A DNA stretch of 64,000 nucleotides from Anaerolineae bacterium (GTDB lineage Bacteria; Chloroflexota; Anaerolineae; Aggregatilineales; Phototrophicaceae). Shown here in pieces: positions 8,158 to 17,748 of the stretch; position 1 is the stretch's first letter, and each line of letters starts with the position of its first letter. The position numbers and the translations under genes were made by a program. The notes under the pieces were generated by a model. It did not search any database. It saw only the letters and a list, made by a program, of their open reading frames with translations, and was not told the origin of the DNA. Location of the stretch: NCBI GenBank assembly GCA_023382675.1, contig JAHDWN010000013.1, forward strand, positions 62,860 to 126,859, given 5' to 3'.

Positions 8158-8988
8158 ATGATGCGGTTCCTCAAGCTGATGGTGTTCGCGGCTATCCTAT
8201 TCACACTTGCGGGATGTTATCGTCCTGCCGGAGATGCGATTCTGCCGACGGATGTTGAACCCCTCGTCACACCGCAGCCGCTGGATAACACACAGGACAC
8301 AGGCGATGTTGCAGCAACCAGCGATGCTCAAGGCGCGACCACGCCAACACTGCCGCCGATCACGATCATCGCGCCACAGTCTCCACAACCACGGCCTACG
8401 CTTTCGCTTGGCACATCTGCCGAGGAACTGACACAGACAGCCGCCGTCGCGCCGACTCGCAGCGGCGTGACCGAAACACCGCAGTTTATCACGCCGGCTG
8501 GTCCCGGGCTGGTCACTATCGTTGTCCCAACCAGTACACCTGTCAGCGGCACACTAACGGCAACGCCATCGGGATTGATCACCCCGACCGCGCTCGGCGC
8601 AAGCGCAGATGAATGCACCTACGTGGTTCAGGCGGGTGAAGGCTTGTTCCGCATCGCGCTCAACAACGGGTTCACCCTGGAAGAAATGCGCGCTGCCAAT
8701 CCCGAACTGGTCGGTGAGAATCCGATTTTGCAGCCAGGGCAGATTTTGCACTTGCCGAACTGCGAAGCCGCCACGGTTCCAGACACCGAACCAACGCAAG
8801 CACCGGTGGTCGAACCCCCGGCAAATACGGGTACGACGACCTATGTTGTCCAGCCTGGCGACACGCTGTTCAGTATCGCCCAACGCTTTGGCATCACCAT
8901 TCAGGACATCATCAACGCGAACAACCTGGCGAACCCGGATAGGCTCGATGTCGGCCAGTCGTTGATCATTCCGCAGGTAGGCCAATAG
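8158..8988 (+). CDS. LysM-repeat lipoprotein
   Basis: 276 residues. Lipoprotein signal with lipobox LAGC (Cys20), then a long low-complexity Pro/Thr/Ala region (about 25-150) typical of exported Chloroflexota proteins, then two LysM motifs (about 154-201 'YVVQAGEGLFRIALNNGF' and 228-274 'YVVQPGDTLFSIAQRFGI'). LysM binds N-acetylglucosamine polymers, so this is a membrane-anchored cell-wall-binding protein; no enzymatic domain is present. GAAGGA lies upstream; ATG 8158, ATG 8161 or GTG 8155 could each be the start. Confidence 0.88.
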   Translation: MMRFLKLMVFAAILFTLAGCYRPAGDAILPTDVEPLVTPQPLDNTQDTGDVAATSDAQGATTPTLPPITIIAPQSPQPRPTLSLGTSAEELTQTAAVAPTRSGVTETPQFITPAGPGLVTIVVPTSTPVSGTLTATPSGLITPTALGASADECTYVVQAGEGLFRIALNNGFTLEEMRAANPELVGENPILQPGQILHLPNCEAATVPDTEPTQAPVVEPPANTGTTTYVVQPGDTLFSIAQRFGITIQDIINANNLANPDRLDVGQSLIIPQVGQ

Positions 8989-8991
8989 CGC

Positions 8992-9660
8992 TCAATCATC
9001 GCTCGTTTGCGCAAGCCGCGCCTCGAAAACGAGCAGATTGTCAAAATCAACGCGCACATCGCCGCCGGCAGAGACGCCAGCGGTCAGCCCGGTCACGCCG
9101 CTGCTGTAGAGATGGTCGCGAGTTTCATCCACGAACTGATCGTTGACGTAGAGAGCCAAATAGTCCTGAATGCAGACGGCGCGAATGCGATTACGCGCTT
9201 GCCCCTGATGTATCGCGCTTGAGGGCAGCCACTCGATTAACGGCGCGATCTCGTCGCCTGCGCCGCGACGGATCGTGTAATAGCCATCGCCACTGATGAA
9301 GAAGTAGTAGCCGTCGCCGTCATCCGCCGGGTCGGCGCGGCACATGACGCCATAGGCATTGTCGGCGTAGCTGGAAAGCTGCTCGGTTTCAACTTCGATC
9401 ACGACATCGGCATGCACCTGGGCATTCAGCCCCCACATGAAGACTTCGTCATGCGCTTCGATGCGATACACGCCATCGACGACACGCAGATCGACCTGAA
9501 TGGCCGGGTCGCTGTAGGTTTCCCAGGCCGATGGACTGGAAAAATCTTCCTCAAGCAGCAGATCGCCGATTTCATACGGCTGCGAACCTCGCGCTGGCGC
9601 ACAAGCAGACAGACCCGAGGAGAGCAGCAACGCACAGGAAACAAGAATCCACATCTTCAT
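8992..9660 (-). CDS. Putative lipoprotein with concanavalin-like beta-sandwich domain
   Basis: 222 residues from ATG 9660, chosen because it gives a clean lipoprotein signal ending LSAC (Cys20); a longer reading to 9768 has no signal-like N-terminus. The remainder shows alternating strand patterns ('LLLEEDFSSPSAWETY', 'GVMCRADPADDGDGYYFFISGDGYY', 'LALYVNDQFVDE') like LamG/DUF1080-type beta-sandwich modules that bind carbohydrate. No catalytic residues recognised. Its 3' end lies three bases from the convergent LysM gene; the start faces the HAD gene, leaving about 70 bases for divergent promoters. Confidence 0.7.
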   Translation of the reverse strand: MKMWILVSCALLLSSGLSACAPARGSQPYEIGDLLLEEDFSSPSAWETYSDPAIQVDLRVVDGVYRIEAHDEVFMWGLNAQVHADVVIEVETEQLSSYADNAYGVMCRADPADDGDGYYFFISGDGYYTIRRGAGDEIAPLIEWLPSSAIHQGQARNRIRAVCIQDYLALYVNDQFVDETRDHLYSSGVTGLTAGVSAGGDVRVDFDNLLVFEARLAQTSDD

Positions 9661-9730
9661 AGTTGCCGTACCTGTCATTCTCAGCGTACACTCTACCCGC
9701 TTGTTTATCCCGATGCGAAGAAGATTCAAC

Positions 9731-10513
9731 ATGACCCTGGCAAATATTTCTGGCGTCGTCATGGACATGGACGGCGTCCTCTGGCGCGGTGACGTTCTGC
9801 TGCCCGGTGTTCACGAATGGTTCTCGCTCTTGCAGACACGGGCTATTCCGTTCGCACTCGCAACCAACAACAGCACCAAGACGCCCAACGACTACGTCGA
9901 TAAGCTGGCGCGCTTCGGCATTGGCGGGGTCGAACTGCACCAGATCGTCACCTCCAGCACGACCACGGTCGATTACCTGCGCAAGCATTACCCGGCGGGC
10001 ACAACGGTATTCGTCGTTGGCGGCGATGGATTGCGAACGCTGCTGGTGGACGCCGGGTTCCAACTGACAGATAACGCGCAGCTCGTCGTCGCAGGGCTTG
10101 ATCCGCAGCTGACCTATGCCAAACTCAAACAGGCGACGTTGTTGATCCGCGCGGGCGCTGAATTCATCGGCACCAATGACGACCGTACCTTCCCGACAGC
10201 CGAAGGCCTTGCGCCGGGCGCGGGCAGTGTCCTGGCCGCGATCCAGACGGCGACCGATCAGATTCCGCGCACGATGGGTAAGCCCAACGCGCCGATGTTC
10301 GAGGCGGCGCTCGCGATCCTGGGTACAGCACCCGAACAGACGTTGATGATCGGCGACCGGTTGGAGACCGATATTGCCGGTGCGCAGCGCTTAGGCTACC
10401 GGACCGCGCTCGTGCTCACGGGGGTGGCGACAGCAGACGACGTTGCCCACGGCCATATCCAGCCCGATGCCGTCTATGCCGATCTCAACACGCTGCGCGA
10501 CGATTTCGCGTAA
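9731..10513 (+). CDS. HAD-superfamily IIA phosphatase, NagD-like
   Basis: 260 residues from the ATG preceded by GAAGAAGA. HAD motif I is D12-M-D14-G-V-L-W-R-G, motif II 'ATNNSTKTP', motif III Lys in 'MGKPNAPMFEAAL', motif IV 'MIGDRLETDI', and the C2-type cap lies between motifs II and III. This is the NagD/4-nitrophenylphosphatase/phosphoglycolate phosphatase group; the physiological substrate (nucleotide or sugar phosphate) cannot be fixed from sequence. Convergent with the next gene, six bases apart. Confidence 0.9.
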   Translation: MTLANISGVVMDMDGVLWRGDVLLPGVHEWFSLLQTRAIPFALATNNSTKTPNDYVDKLARFGIGGVELHQIVTSSTTTVDYLRKHYPAGTTVFVVGGDGLRTLLVDAGFQLTDNAQLVVAGLDPQLTYAKLKQATLLIRAGAEFIGTNDDRTFPTAEGLAPGAGSVLAAIQTATDQIPRTMGKPNAPMFEAALAILGTAPEQTLMIGDRLETDIAGAQRLGYRTALVLTGVATADDVAHGHIQPDAVYADLNTLRDDFA

Positions 10514-10519
10514 GCGATC

Positions 10520-10891
10520 TCAGTCCGCCCATGGAACAGCCCGGCTCTTGTAGCCGCCGCGCTCCGGCAGCAGGTCTTCAAACGCGCTCGCGGCAACGGC
10601 GGGGATATTCATGTCCCAGAGCGATTCCAGGAGCACACCGGTGAGCGCTGCCTGCGCTTCTCGTGGGTTTTCCGGCATATAGAGATCGATGTAGTAACGA
10701 AAGTACAGGAAACCCTGCGGGAACTGTAAGCGGCGGCGGGTGTCGTAGTCTTCGTTCTTGAACACATCGACCTCGGCGCGTGCCGAGGCGTCCGGCGCAA
10801 AGACCATCTGCATGATCAGGCCGAGCAGTTCGGTAGCGCTCATGTCAGCATCGACGTACAGCCTGCAATCAGGGCTGCGCAAATCGGTCAT
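10520..10891 (-). CDS. Small protein of unknown function, coupled to endonuclease V
   Basis: 123 residues, not recognised. Soluble, mixed alpha/beta, with clear 'FKNEDYD' and 'FPQGFLYFRYYIDLYM' segments and a C-terminal 'AVAASAFEDLLPERGGYKSRAVPWAD'; these look like conserved family motifs rather than random coding. No signal or membrane segment. Its ATG overlaps the stop of the endonuclease V gene by four bases, so the two are co-translated. Function cannot be assigned. Confidence 0.75.
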   Translation of the reverse strand: MTDLRSPDCRLYVDADMSATELLGLIMQMVFAPDASARAEVDVFKNEDYDTRRRLQFPQGFLYFRYYIDLYMPENPREAQAALTGVLLESLWDMNIPAVAASAFEDLLPERGGYKSRAVPWAD

Positions 10892-11556
10892 CGCTCAAAC
10901 TTCCCCGCGGCATTATGCGCAGCGCGAATCGGATCGGGCAGGCGATATTTGGTGGTACAACGCAGCACCAGTTCGATTGAAGTCGTCAGTTCGGCCAGAT
11001 GGCCGACGGAGATATAAACAGGCTTGACGTTGTCACGCGTGCGCAAGACGACTCCGAGTGTCTCCCCCCGGTCAGTGAGTGGACTATAACTCCCTTTTGA
11101 GGCTGCGGGTGCCACAAACCTGCCAACGAGATGGGTTTTGCCACAGCCAATCGTCGGCTTTTTCAGCCATAGACCCATATGCGCAGCAATACCGATGCGG
11201 CGGGGGTGTGCCCTGCCCATGCCATCGAAGATGAACACATCCGGCTCCTGGGTGAGCTGCTCGAACGCATCCACCAGTACCGGGCCTTCACGGAAGCTGA
11301 GAAGGCCCGGGATATACGGAAATGGAGTCGGCTGGCGCGCAGTCACCGTCTCGATCACCTGCAATTCTGGGAATGACAACACGACGACAGCAGCCTGTGA
11401 GACATTATCTTTCACGCTCACGTCCACACCGGCGACGAGACGGATAGCAGCCAGATCGAGCGGGTGATCGTCGATCAACTGCTGCGCCAGCTGCTTCTGC
11501 AACGCAATCGCTTCGCCCGGCGTGAGATTCCAGTTGTGGAGTTTGTCGAGATGCAT
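10888..11556 (-). CDS. nfi: Endonuclease V (deoxyinosine repair)
   Basis: 222 residues, normal length. Catalytic features: Asp in 'VAGVDVSVKD', Glu in 'LLSFREGP', Asp in 'DVFIFDGMGRAHPRRIG', and the 'PTIGCGKTHLVG' strand that aligns with 'PTIGVAK' in E. coli Nfi. It nicks DNA one base beyond deaminated adenine (inosine). It follows the rpoB terminator and precedes a small unknown gene in an ATGA overlap. Confidence 0.95.
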   Translation of the reverse strand: MHLDKLHNWNLTPGEAIALQKQLAQQLIDDHPLDLAAIRLVAGVDVSVKDNVSQAAVVVLSFPELQVIETVTARQPTPFPYIPGLLSFREGPVLVDAFEQLTQEPDVFIFDGMGRAHPRRIGIAAHMGLWLKKPTIGCGKTHLVGRFVAPAASKGSYSPLTDRGETLGVVLRTRDNVKPVYISVGHLAELTTSIELVLRCTTKYRLPDPIRAAHNAAGKFER

Positions 11557-11579
11557 GGGTAGCGTGCCTATGAAAACAA

Positions 11580-11612
11580 AAAGGGAGACGTAGTGATTCT
11601 ATGTCTCCCTTT
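11580..11612 (-). terminator. Rho-independent terminator of rpoB
   Basis: Stem of AAAGGGAGAC-TAG arms around a short loop with one mismatch, followed on the minus strand by a T-rich tail (TTTTTGTTTTC). It sits in the 89 bases between the rpoB stop and the endonuclease V start and ends the rpoB message without an rpoC gene. Confidence 0.85.
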
Positions 11613-11645
11613 GGCGTTTTGTACGCGACAGTGCGAGCGGCTACT

Positions 11646-14600
11646 CTAGTCCTCTATCGCTTCAGCACCAACCACACCGAGGAAGCCCTCAGTCGGTTGC
11701 TGCTGTTGCGGCCTGGACTGTTGCCGTTTCTCTTCATCCTTGCCGAAGCGAATCACCTCACCAGTATCGGTGATAGCTTCAACGGCAAGACCAAGCGATT
11801 GCAGTTCCTTGACGAGCACCCGGAAGCTGGTCGGGATGCCCGGCTCTTCAATCTGCTCGCCTTTGATGATGGCCTCGTAGGTCTTGACGCGCCCCTGCAC
11901 ATCATCGGATTTCACGGTGAGCATCTCCTGGAGCGTGTAGGCGGCGCCATACGCTTCCAGCGCCCAGACTTCCATCTCGCCGAAACGCTGACCGCCGAAC
12001 TGCGCCTTACCGCCGAGCGGCTGCTGCGTCACAAGACTGTATGGCCCGGTCGAACGTGCGTGCACTTTGTCTTCGACAAGGTGCGCGAGCTTCAGCATGT
12101 GGATCATGCCGACAGTGACGGATTGATCGAACGGCTCGCCCGTGCGACCATCATAGAGCACCTGCTTGCCATAGACGGGCACAGGATGCCCGGTCTCGAA
12201 CATCACGCGATCCGCATACTTAAGCAGGTCTTTGCCCATCACATCATCCGGAATTTCCAGACCGGGGTCGACCCACTGCATCCACTCACGCAAAGATACG
12301 TCATAGGCATTACGATCACGCAGTTTGCGCTCTTCGTTAGGGATCCCCGTCGTATCCCAGAGCAAGATTTGATCCGGGTTATAACCCCGTTCACGCAGCC
12401 ATTCCGTCACCACTGCGCGGCGGGCATACACCTCATCCAGCAGCAGTTGATCAGCGTCGTAGTTCGGGCTGGGTGACAGCCAGGCGTGAACGTAGAGACG
12501 GCGCACTTCATTGTCGTCTTCGAGATCGTCAGGGTTATATTCAAAGTCCTTAATCCACTCGAAGGCCCGTTCGGTGATTTCGTTCCAGGCGCGTTCGATC
12601 AACCAGGCGCGGCCCAGTTCAGACTGGATTTCGTCTTCTTTGGCCCCATCAAACACCGGGGTAATCGCGCGGAAGCCGAGACGATCCGCTGCCCACCCCA
12701 AATGGATTTCAAGCACCTGGCCGATATTCATACGCCCAGGAACACCGAGCGGATTGAGAATGATCTCGACCGGGCGGCCATCTTCCAGATAAGGCATATC
12801 TTCGATGGGGACGATCTTCGAGATGACGCCCTTGTTGCCGTGGCGGCCTGCCATCTTATCGCCCACGGTGAGCTTACGCTTCTGCGCCACGCTCACACGC
12901 ACCATCTTCTCAACACCGGCGGGCAGATCCGGGTGTTCATCGCGCGTGAATGTCTTCACGTCGACGACCTTGCCTTTTTCGCCATGCGGCAAGCGCAGCG
13001 ACGAATCCTTCACCTCACGCGCTTTTTCACCGAAGATGGCCCGCAGGAGCTTCTCCTCCGGGCTGAGTTCTTTCTCGCCCTTCGGCGTGATCTTGCCGAC
13101 GAGAATGTCATTGGGGCCAACTTCCGCACCGATGCGAACGATGCCGAACTCATCCAGGTCTTTCAGCGCATCTTCGCCGACATTCGGAATGTCGTAGGTG
13201 ATTTCTTCCGGCCCCAGCTTGGTATCGCGCGCATCCACTTCGTGCTTTTCGATGTGGATGCTGGTGAACTTGTCTTCGCGTAGCATCGCTTCGCTGATGA
13301 GGAGGGCGTCTTCGTAGTTACCGCCGTCCCAAGACAGGAACGCGCCCAGAACGTCGTGCCCCAGTGCAAGATGGCCGAGCGTCGTCGAAGAGCTGTCCGC
13401 GATCACGTCGCCCTTGTGTACAACCTGCGCCTTGGTGACGACAGGCCGCTGATCAACACAGGTGGACTGGTTGGAACGGTTGTACTTGCGCAGACGATAA
13501 ATCCGCTCATCGCCGTCAGTAGTGCGGATGATGATGCGGTCGCCCTGCGCGCTGATCACCTCGCCATCGACATCGGCGAGCAACACCTGCCCACTGTCGT
13601 AAGCCGCCTGCCCTTCCATGCCCGTGCTCACAATCGGCACGTCAGGCTTGAGCAGCGGCACCGCCTGGCGCTGCATGTTGGAACCCATGAGCGCGCGGTT
13701 GGCGTCATCATGCTCCAGGAACGGAATCAGCGCGGCGCTGATGCCAACGATCTGGCGCGGCGCGATGTCCATGTAGTCGATACGACGCGAGGATGTGAAC
13801 AGGAATTTCTGGTCGTGGCGCGCCGACACACGTTCGTTGACGAACTGGCGACGTTCATCCAGCGGCGCATTCGCCTGAGCGATCACGAAATTGTCTTCGT
13901 TATCGGCAGACAGGTAGACAATCTCGGTGCCGACGAAGGGCATAATCGGGATGTTGTCGAGCTTGGCCTTGGTGAACTGTTTGACCATGGCCTCGGTGAT
14001 GACATCGCCATCATTGGCGATCACGTTGCCTTTGGCGTCGGTGACGTCATCGCGCACGATACGGCCAATGATGTCCGGGTTATCCGGTGGCAGGAACTTG
14101 ATCACCTCACGATACGGCGTCTCGATGAAGCCGTACTCGTTCACCCGCGCATAGCTGGCGAGGCGACCGATCAAGCCGATGTTCGGGCCTTCCGGCGTCT
14201 CAATCGGGCAGATGCGTCCGTAATGGCTGTGATGCACATCGCGCACGTCGAAGCCGGCGCGTTCACGGCGCAGACCACCCGGCCCTAGGGCTGACAGCGT
14301 GCGCTTGTGGGTCAATTCGGCCAGCGGATTCGTCTGTTCCATAAACTGCGAGAGCTGCGAAGAGCCGAAGAATTCGCGAATGGCGGCGACGACCGGACGG
14401 ATGTTGACCAGCGCAACCGGCGTCACGCTGTTGGTCTCGCGCGTGGACATACGCTCTTTGACGACGCGCTCGGTGCGGCGCAGCCCCACACGCAGCTTGT
14501 TCTGGATCAATTCACCCACGGTCTTGACGCGGCGATTGCCCAGGTGATCGATGTCATCTTTGCTGACGCGCCCGTTGTTGATCATGATCATTCGCTCAAC

Positions 14601-15629
14601 CAGGCGAACGATGTCGCCCTTGGTGATCGTGCGAACGGCACGCGGCACGGGATTATCCGGATGCAGGCGCTTGTTGAGCTTGTAGCGCCCGACGCGCTCC
14701 AGATCATAGCGGCGCTGGTCGAATAACTGGCTTTCCAGATACTCGCGGGCGTTTTCCAACGTGGCCGGGTCGCCGGGGCGCATCCGCTTGAAGAACTCGA
14801 TCAGGGCCGCCTGAGCAACCGTCTGATCACGCTTCAATTCCCACTGCGGCTCGTTCTTGATCGTATTGGCGAGAAATGGGCGATCCGGGTTGTCGTCCAC
14901 GTGCGCGTACAGCGCCAGCAGTTCTTCATCACTGCCGGTCTGAATTGGCGATTGATCCGGCGGTAGCGCATCGCTGACCGCAGCCAGCGCGCGCAGCAGA
15001 ATCGTGACGGGCACGGTGCGTTTACGATTGAACTTGATGGTGAGATAGTCGAGCTTACGCGTCTCGAACTCCATCCACGCACCGCGATCTGGGATCAGTT
15101 TGGCATTCGCCTGAGTGCGACCGGTCGTGCGGTCGTCTTCGCTGTCGAAATAGACACCAGGCGAACGGATCAACTGGCTGACGACGACACGCTCCGTGCC
15201 GTTGATGATGAAGGTGCCCTTTTCCGTCATAAGCGGGAAATCGCCCAGGAAAATGTCGGACAGGATCACCTCATCGCCAGCTTCGCGATTCACCAGACCG
15301 ACACGAATGTAGAGCGGCGCGGCATATGAGAGGTCGCGCTCCAAACAAATCTCTTCACTGTATTTCGGCTCTTCGAACCAATAGCGAAGACCCAGCTCTT
15401 GCGCTGCCTGGCTCTTGCCAGGGAAATACAGTTTGAGATCGCCGTTATAGCTTTCAATCGGGCTGATTTCGTCGAAAAGTTCTGCCAGGCCTTCCTCGAT
15501 GAACCAGCGGAACGATTCCAGTTGGACTTCAATTAGCGATGGAAGTTCTTGAACGTCTGAATACCGGGCGTAATTCTTGACACGCACGAACTGTTGCAAG
15601 TCACCGCTCCTCTGTGTCTTGTAAGACAA
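11646..15629 (-). CDS. rpoB: RNA polymerase beta subunit
   Basis: About 1,320 residues, full length. The rifampicin-pocket segment reads '[20 protein letters not shown]' then '[14 protein letters not shown]': the serine before ALGPGG and the histidine are kept, while the E. coli D516 position is Glu. Other landmarks: '[20 protein letters not shown]', 'GQNALVAFMPW'-region counterpart '[20 protein letters not shown]', 'KITPKGE', '[11 protein letters not shown]', and C-terminal '[25 protein letters not shown]'. The longest reading begins at TTG 15629; TTG 15599 has a better GAGGAG ribosome site seven bases upstream and may be the true start. Unlike the usual arrangement it has no rplJL upstream and no rpoC downstream. 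Confidence 0.97.
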   Translation of the reverse strand: MSYKTQRSGDLQQFVRVKNYARYSDVQELPSLIEVQLESFRWFIEEGLAELFDEISPIESYNGDLKLYFPGKSQAAQELGLRYWFEEPKYSEEICLERDLSYAAPLYIRVGLVNREAGDEVILSDIFLGDFPLMTEKGTFIINGTERVVVSQLIRSPGVYFDSEDDRTTGRTQANAKLIPDRGAWMEFETRKLDYLTIKFNRKRTVPVTILLRALAAVSDALPPDQSPIQTGSDEELLALYAHVDDNPDRPFLANTIKNEPQWELKRDQTVAQAALIEFFKRMRPGDPATLENAREYLESQLFDQRRYDLERVGRYKLNKRLHPDNPVPRAVRTITKGDIVRLVERMIMINNGRVSKDDIDHLGNRRVKTVGELIQNKLRVGLRRTERVVKERMSTRETNSVTPVALVNIRPVVAAIREFFGSSQLSQFMEQTNPLAELTHKRTLSALGPGGLRRERAGFDVRDVHHSHYGRICPIETPEGPNIGLIGRLASYARVNEYGFIETPYREVIKFLPPDNPDIIGRIVRDDVTDAKGNVIANDGDVITEAMVKQFTKAKLDNIPIMPFVGTEIVYLSADNEDNFVIAQANAPLDERRQFVNERVSARHDQKFLFTSSRRIDYMDIAPRQIVGISAALIPFLEHDDANRALMGSNMQRQAVPLLKPDVPIVSTGMEGQAAYDSGQVLLADVDGEVISAQGDRIIIRTTDGDERIYRLRKYNRSNQSTCVDQRPVVTKAQVVHKGDVIADSSSTTLGHLALGHDVLGAFLSWDGGNYEDALLISEAMLREDKFTSIHIEKHEVDARDTKLGPEEITYDIPNVGEDALKDLDEFGIVRIGAEVGPNDILVGKITPKGEKELSPEEKLLRAIFGEKAREVKDSSLRLPHGEKGKVVDVKTFTRDEHPDLPAGVEKMVRVSVAQKRKLTVGDKMAGRHGNKGVISKIVPIEDMPYLEDGRPVEIILNPLGVPGRMNIGQVLEIHLGWAADRLGFRAITPVFDGAKEDEIQSELGRAWLIERAWNEITERAFEWIKDFEYNPDDLEDDNEVRRLYVHAWLSPSPNYDADQLLLDEVYARRAVVTEWLRERGYNPDQILLWDTTGIPNEERKLRDRNAYDVSLREWMQWVDPGLEIPDDVMGKDLLKYADRVMFETGHPVPVYGKQVLYDGRTGEPFDQSVTVGMIHMLKLAHLVEDKVHARSTGPYSLVTQQPLGGKAQFGGQRFGEMEVWALEAYGAAYTLQEMLTVKSDDVQGRVKTYEAIIKGEQIEEPGIPTSFRVLVKELQSLGLAVEAITDTGEVIRFGKDEEKRQQSRPQQQQPTEGFLGVVGAEAIED

Positions 15630-15759
15630 CCGGCTCTAACTCGATACCACACGATAACGTTATATTGAACGACCGTTCCTGCGAAGTTTGATGAAAGGAG
15701 TAGATGTGAATACCACATCCAATTTCAGGTAGCCATCACCGGTATGTATGGGAACGACA

Positions 15760-15789
15760 ATCATATAGAAAAATACCAGTTGTTGTCAA
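15760..15789 (-). promoter_or_regulatory. Sigma70-type promoter of rpoB
   Basis: Minus strand: exact TTGACA at 15784-15789, and TATGAT at 15760-15765 (18-base spacer) or TATATG at 15762-15767 (16-base spacer). It would leave a leader of roughly 125-155 bases before the start codon. Confidence 0.6.
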
Positions 15790-15917
15790 GACGCAGACTG
15801 GTCTTTTGATCCTTTTGCAACGAACCTGATGCCATCGCGTATTTATGGAACAGTTGGTAAGGAAATTCGCAATTGCTATAATCCTGCCAACACCTAGTCA
15901 TATGGGGGGCACAATCT

Positions 15918-16214
15918 ATGGAATGGCTCACTCTGAATCCAATTCTGTGCGTGGGCTGGATCATCGTCGGTGCGATTGCAGGCGCTGCCGCACGAACATT
16001 AATGGGACGGCGTGACGCACCCTTCATTCAGGATTTGATCCTCGGATTGGCCGGGGCTGCGGTCGGCGGTTTTGTGGCGGGCTTGCTTAACCTGGGGCCT
16101 GGGGCCACGATTGAGACTCAAGGGATCGAGCGCGTCCTGATCAACCTCGTGATCGCTATCGTTGGCGCGGTCGTCCTGCTCTTCATCGGCAACATGCTCA
16201 TGCGCCGCCGCTAG
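15918..16214 (+). CDS. GlsB/YeaQ/YmgE-family small membrane protein
   Basis: 98 residues with three hydrophobic helices and the family's glycine-rich pattern: 'WIIVGAIAGAAARTLMGRRD', 'DLILGLAGAAVGGFVAGLL', 'VIAIVGAVVLLFIG'. Family members are often stress-induced in other bacteria and are loosely named transglycosylase-associated proteins, without a proven reaction. A run of G (GGGGGG) precedes the ATG as ribosome site. Followed by a terminator hairpin. Confidence 0.88.
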   Translation: MEWLTLNPILCVGWIIVGAIAGAAARTLMGRRDAPFIQDLILGLAGAAVGGFVAGLLNLGPGATIETQGIERVLINLVIAIVGAVVLLFIGNMLMRRR

Positions 16215-16242
16215 GCTGCACATAGTCCATTGATCGTGATGC

Positions 16243-16270
16243 AAAGGCACTCAGAAATTGGGTGCCTTTT
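16243..16270 (+). terminator. Hairpin terminator after the GlsB-like gene
   Basis: AAAGGCACTC and GGGTGCCTTTT pair with a loop of about seven bases and end in a T run on the plus strand. Because the arms are A- and T-flanked, it could also serve the convergent FAD-oxidase gene. Confidence 0.75.
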
Positions 16271-16296
16271 CGATTCACATCGGCAATCTGACCGCC

Positions 16297-17682
16297 CTAT
16301 TCGGGCAGCACTTTACCGGGATTGAGGATGCCATTTGGATCGAGCGTGCGCTTGATCGCGCGCATGACATCGAGAGCGCCGCCATGCTCAACGGCCATGT
16401 ATTTGACTTTGCCCATGCCGACGCCGTGCTCACCAGTGGCTGTACCGCCCAGATCCAGCGCCTTCATGACGATATCGTGATTGGCGCGCATGGCTTTTTC
16501 ATAGCTGTCGCCAGGCGTGAAAGGAAGCTCGACGTGGATGTTGCCATCGCCTGCGTGGCCGATCAGGTAGGCGGCGATATTGCGTTCCGCTTTGATCTGC
16601 TCGACATAGGCAATCAGTTCAGGATAGGCGCTGATCGGCACGGCGACATCCATGATGAAAAACTGTTTGTCTGGGTGAGATCGCACCATGATCTCATACG
16701 AATGGTGTCGTGCGTGCCACAGCCGTTTGCGCTCGGCGGTGTCGGTCGTGGCACGAAAGCTGATCGCCCCCATCTCGTCGCAGATCTCTCTCACCATCTC
16801 CAGGCCGTCGTTGAGCACCGTTTCATGCACGGCATGAAATTCCATGAACAGATGCGGGTGCTCGCTCAGATCGACGCCGTCTGATTGGCTGAGCATAACC
16901 GCGTGAGCCGCGTCAACAAATTCGAGCGCCGCCGGGTCCAACCCACTCCCCCGTACAGCGACGACCGTCTCGACCGCGCTTTCGACCGATGGAAAAGCAG
17001 CGACCACCGCGCTCATATGCACGGGCACAGGGACAAGTTTGAGAGTGGCTTCAGTGATGATCCCGAGCGTGCCCTCGCTGCCGACAAATAGATGCAGCAG
17101 ATCGTAACCGGAGGACTGTTTCACCGACCGCGAACCGACGTGAATCAGGCGGCCATCGGCCAGCGCAACCTGCATCCGCAAGACATTGTCTTTGCTCGCG
17201 CCATATTTGACTGTGCGAATCCCGGCGGCATTGTTCGCCAGCATCCCGCCAACCGTCGCGTTCGCCCCTGGATCGGGCGGAAAGAACAGACCGTAGCGCG
17301 CCAGTTCGGCGTTCAAATCTTGATGGCCGATCCCCGGTTGCACCGTCACCTGGAAATCGTCGGCATGGACTTCGACAATCTTGTTCATGCGCTCGAACGA
17401 CATCAGAATGCCGCCGTGAATTGGAATGGCGTTGCCCTCAAGGCCGGTTCCGACACCCCAGGGCGTGACCGGGATGCGAGCTTCGTTGGCGAGTTTCAGC
17501 ACCTCAGCGACCTGCTGGGCAGTCGTCGGGAAGAGCACCACCTCGGCAGGACGCGCCTCAAAAAACGACTGATCGCGCGCATGAAGGTCGATGTCCGCCT
17601 GGCTGGTGCTGATATTATCCGCCGTGACAATGGCGGTCAGCCGGGACAGGTGTTCCGACGTAACGTGATTGAATGAAGTCAC
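16297..17682 (-). CDS. FAD-linked oxidase, D-lactate dehydrogenase/glycolate oxidase GlcD-like
   Basis: 461 residues from a GTG that has GAGGA six bases upstream (longer readings lack a ribosome site). N-terminal PCMH-type FAD-binding domain (about 45-220) with 'PWGVGTGLEGNAIP' and 'FFPPDPGANATVGGMLANNAAG'; C-terminal FAD-oxidase domain with 'GHAGDGNIHVELPF' and the terminal 'ATGEHGVGMGKVKYM' and 'DPNGILNPGKVLP'. These enzymes oxidise 2-hydroxyacids such as D-lactate or glycolate and pass electrons to the respiratory chain. No GlcE/GlcF or iron-sulfur partner is adjacent, so the single-subunit D-lactate dehydrogenase type is more likely. Confidence 0.9.
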   Translation of the reverse strand: MTSFNHVTSEHLSRLTAIVTADNISTSQADIDLHARDQSFFEARPAEVVLFPTTAQQVAEVLKLANEARIPVTPWGVGTGLEGNAIPIHGGILMSFERMNKIVEVHADDFQVTVQPGIGHQDLNAELARYGLFFPPDPGANATVGGMLANNAAGIRTVKYGASKDNVLRMQVALADGRLIHVGSRSVKQSSGYDLLHLFVGSEGTLGIITEATLKLVPVPVHMSAVVAAFPSVESAVETVVAVRGSGLDPAALEFVDAAHAVMLSQSDGVDLSEHPHLFMEFHAVHETVLNDGLEMVREICDEMGAISFRATTDTAERKRLWHARHHSYEIMVRSHPDKQFFIMDVAVPISAYPELIAYVEQIKAERNIAAYLIGHAGDGNIHVELPFTPGDSYEKAMRANHDIVMKALDLGGTATGEHGVGMGKVKYMAVEHGGALDVMRAIKRTLDPNGILNPGKVLPE

Positions 17683-17748
17683 GAGCATTCCTCGGCGACT
17701 GTGAAGCTGATAATGCGAATGATGATAGCCCGTTTCGCGCGCTGGCAA

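Noticed and set aside
13356-14288. Plus-strand open frame, 310 codons
   Set aside because: Antisense to the central part of rpoB, no motif or ribosome site.
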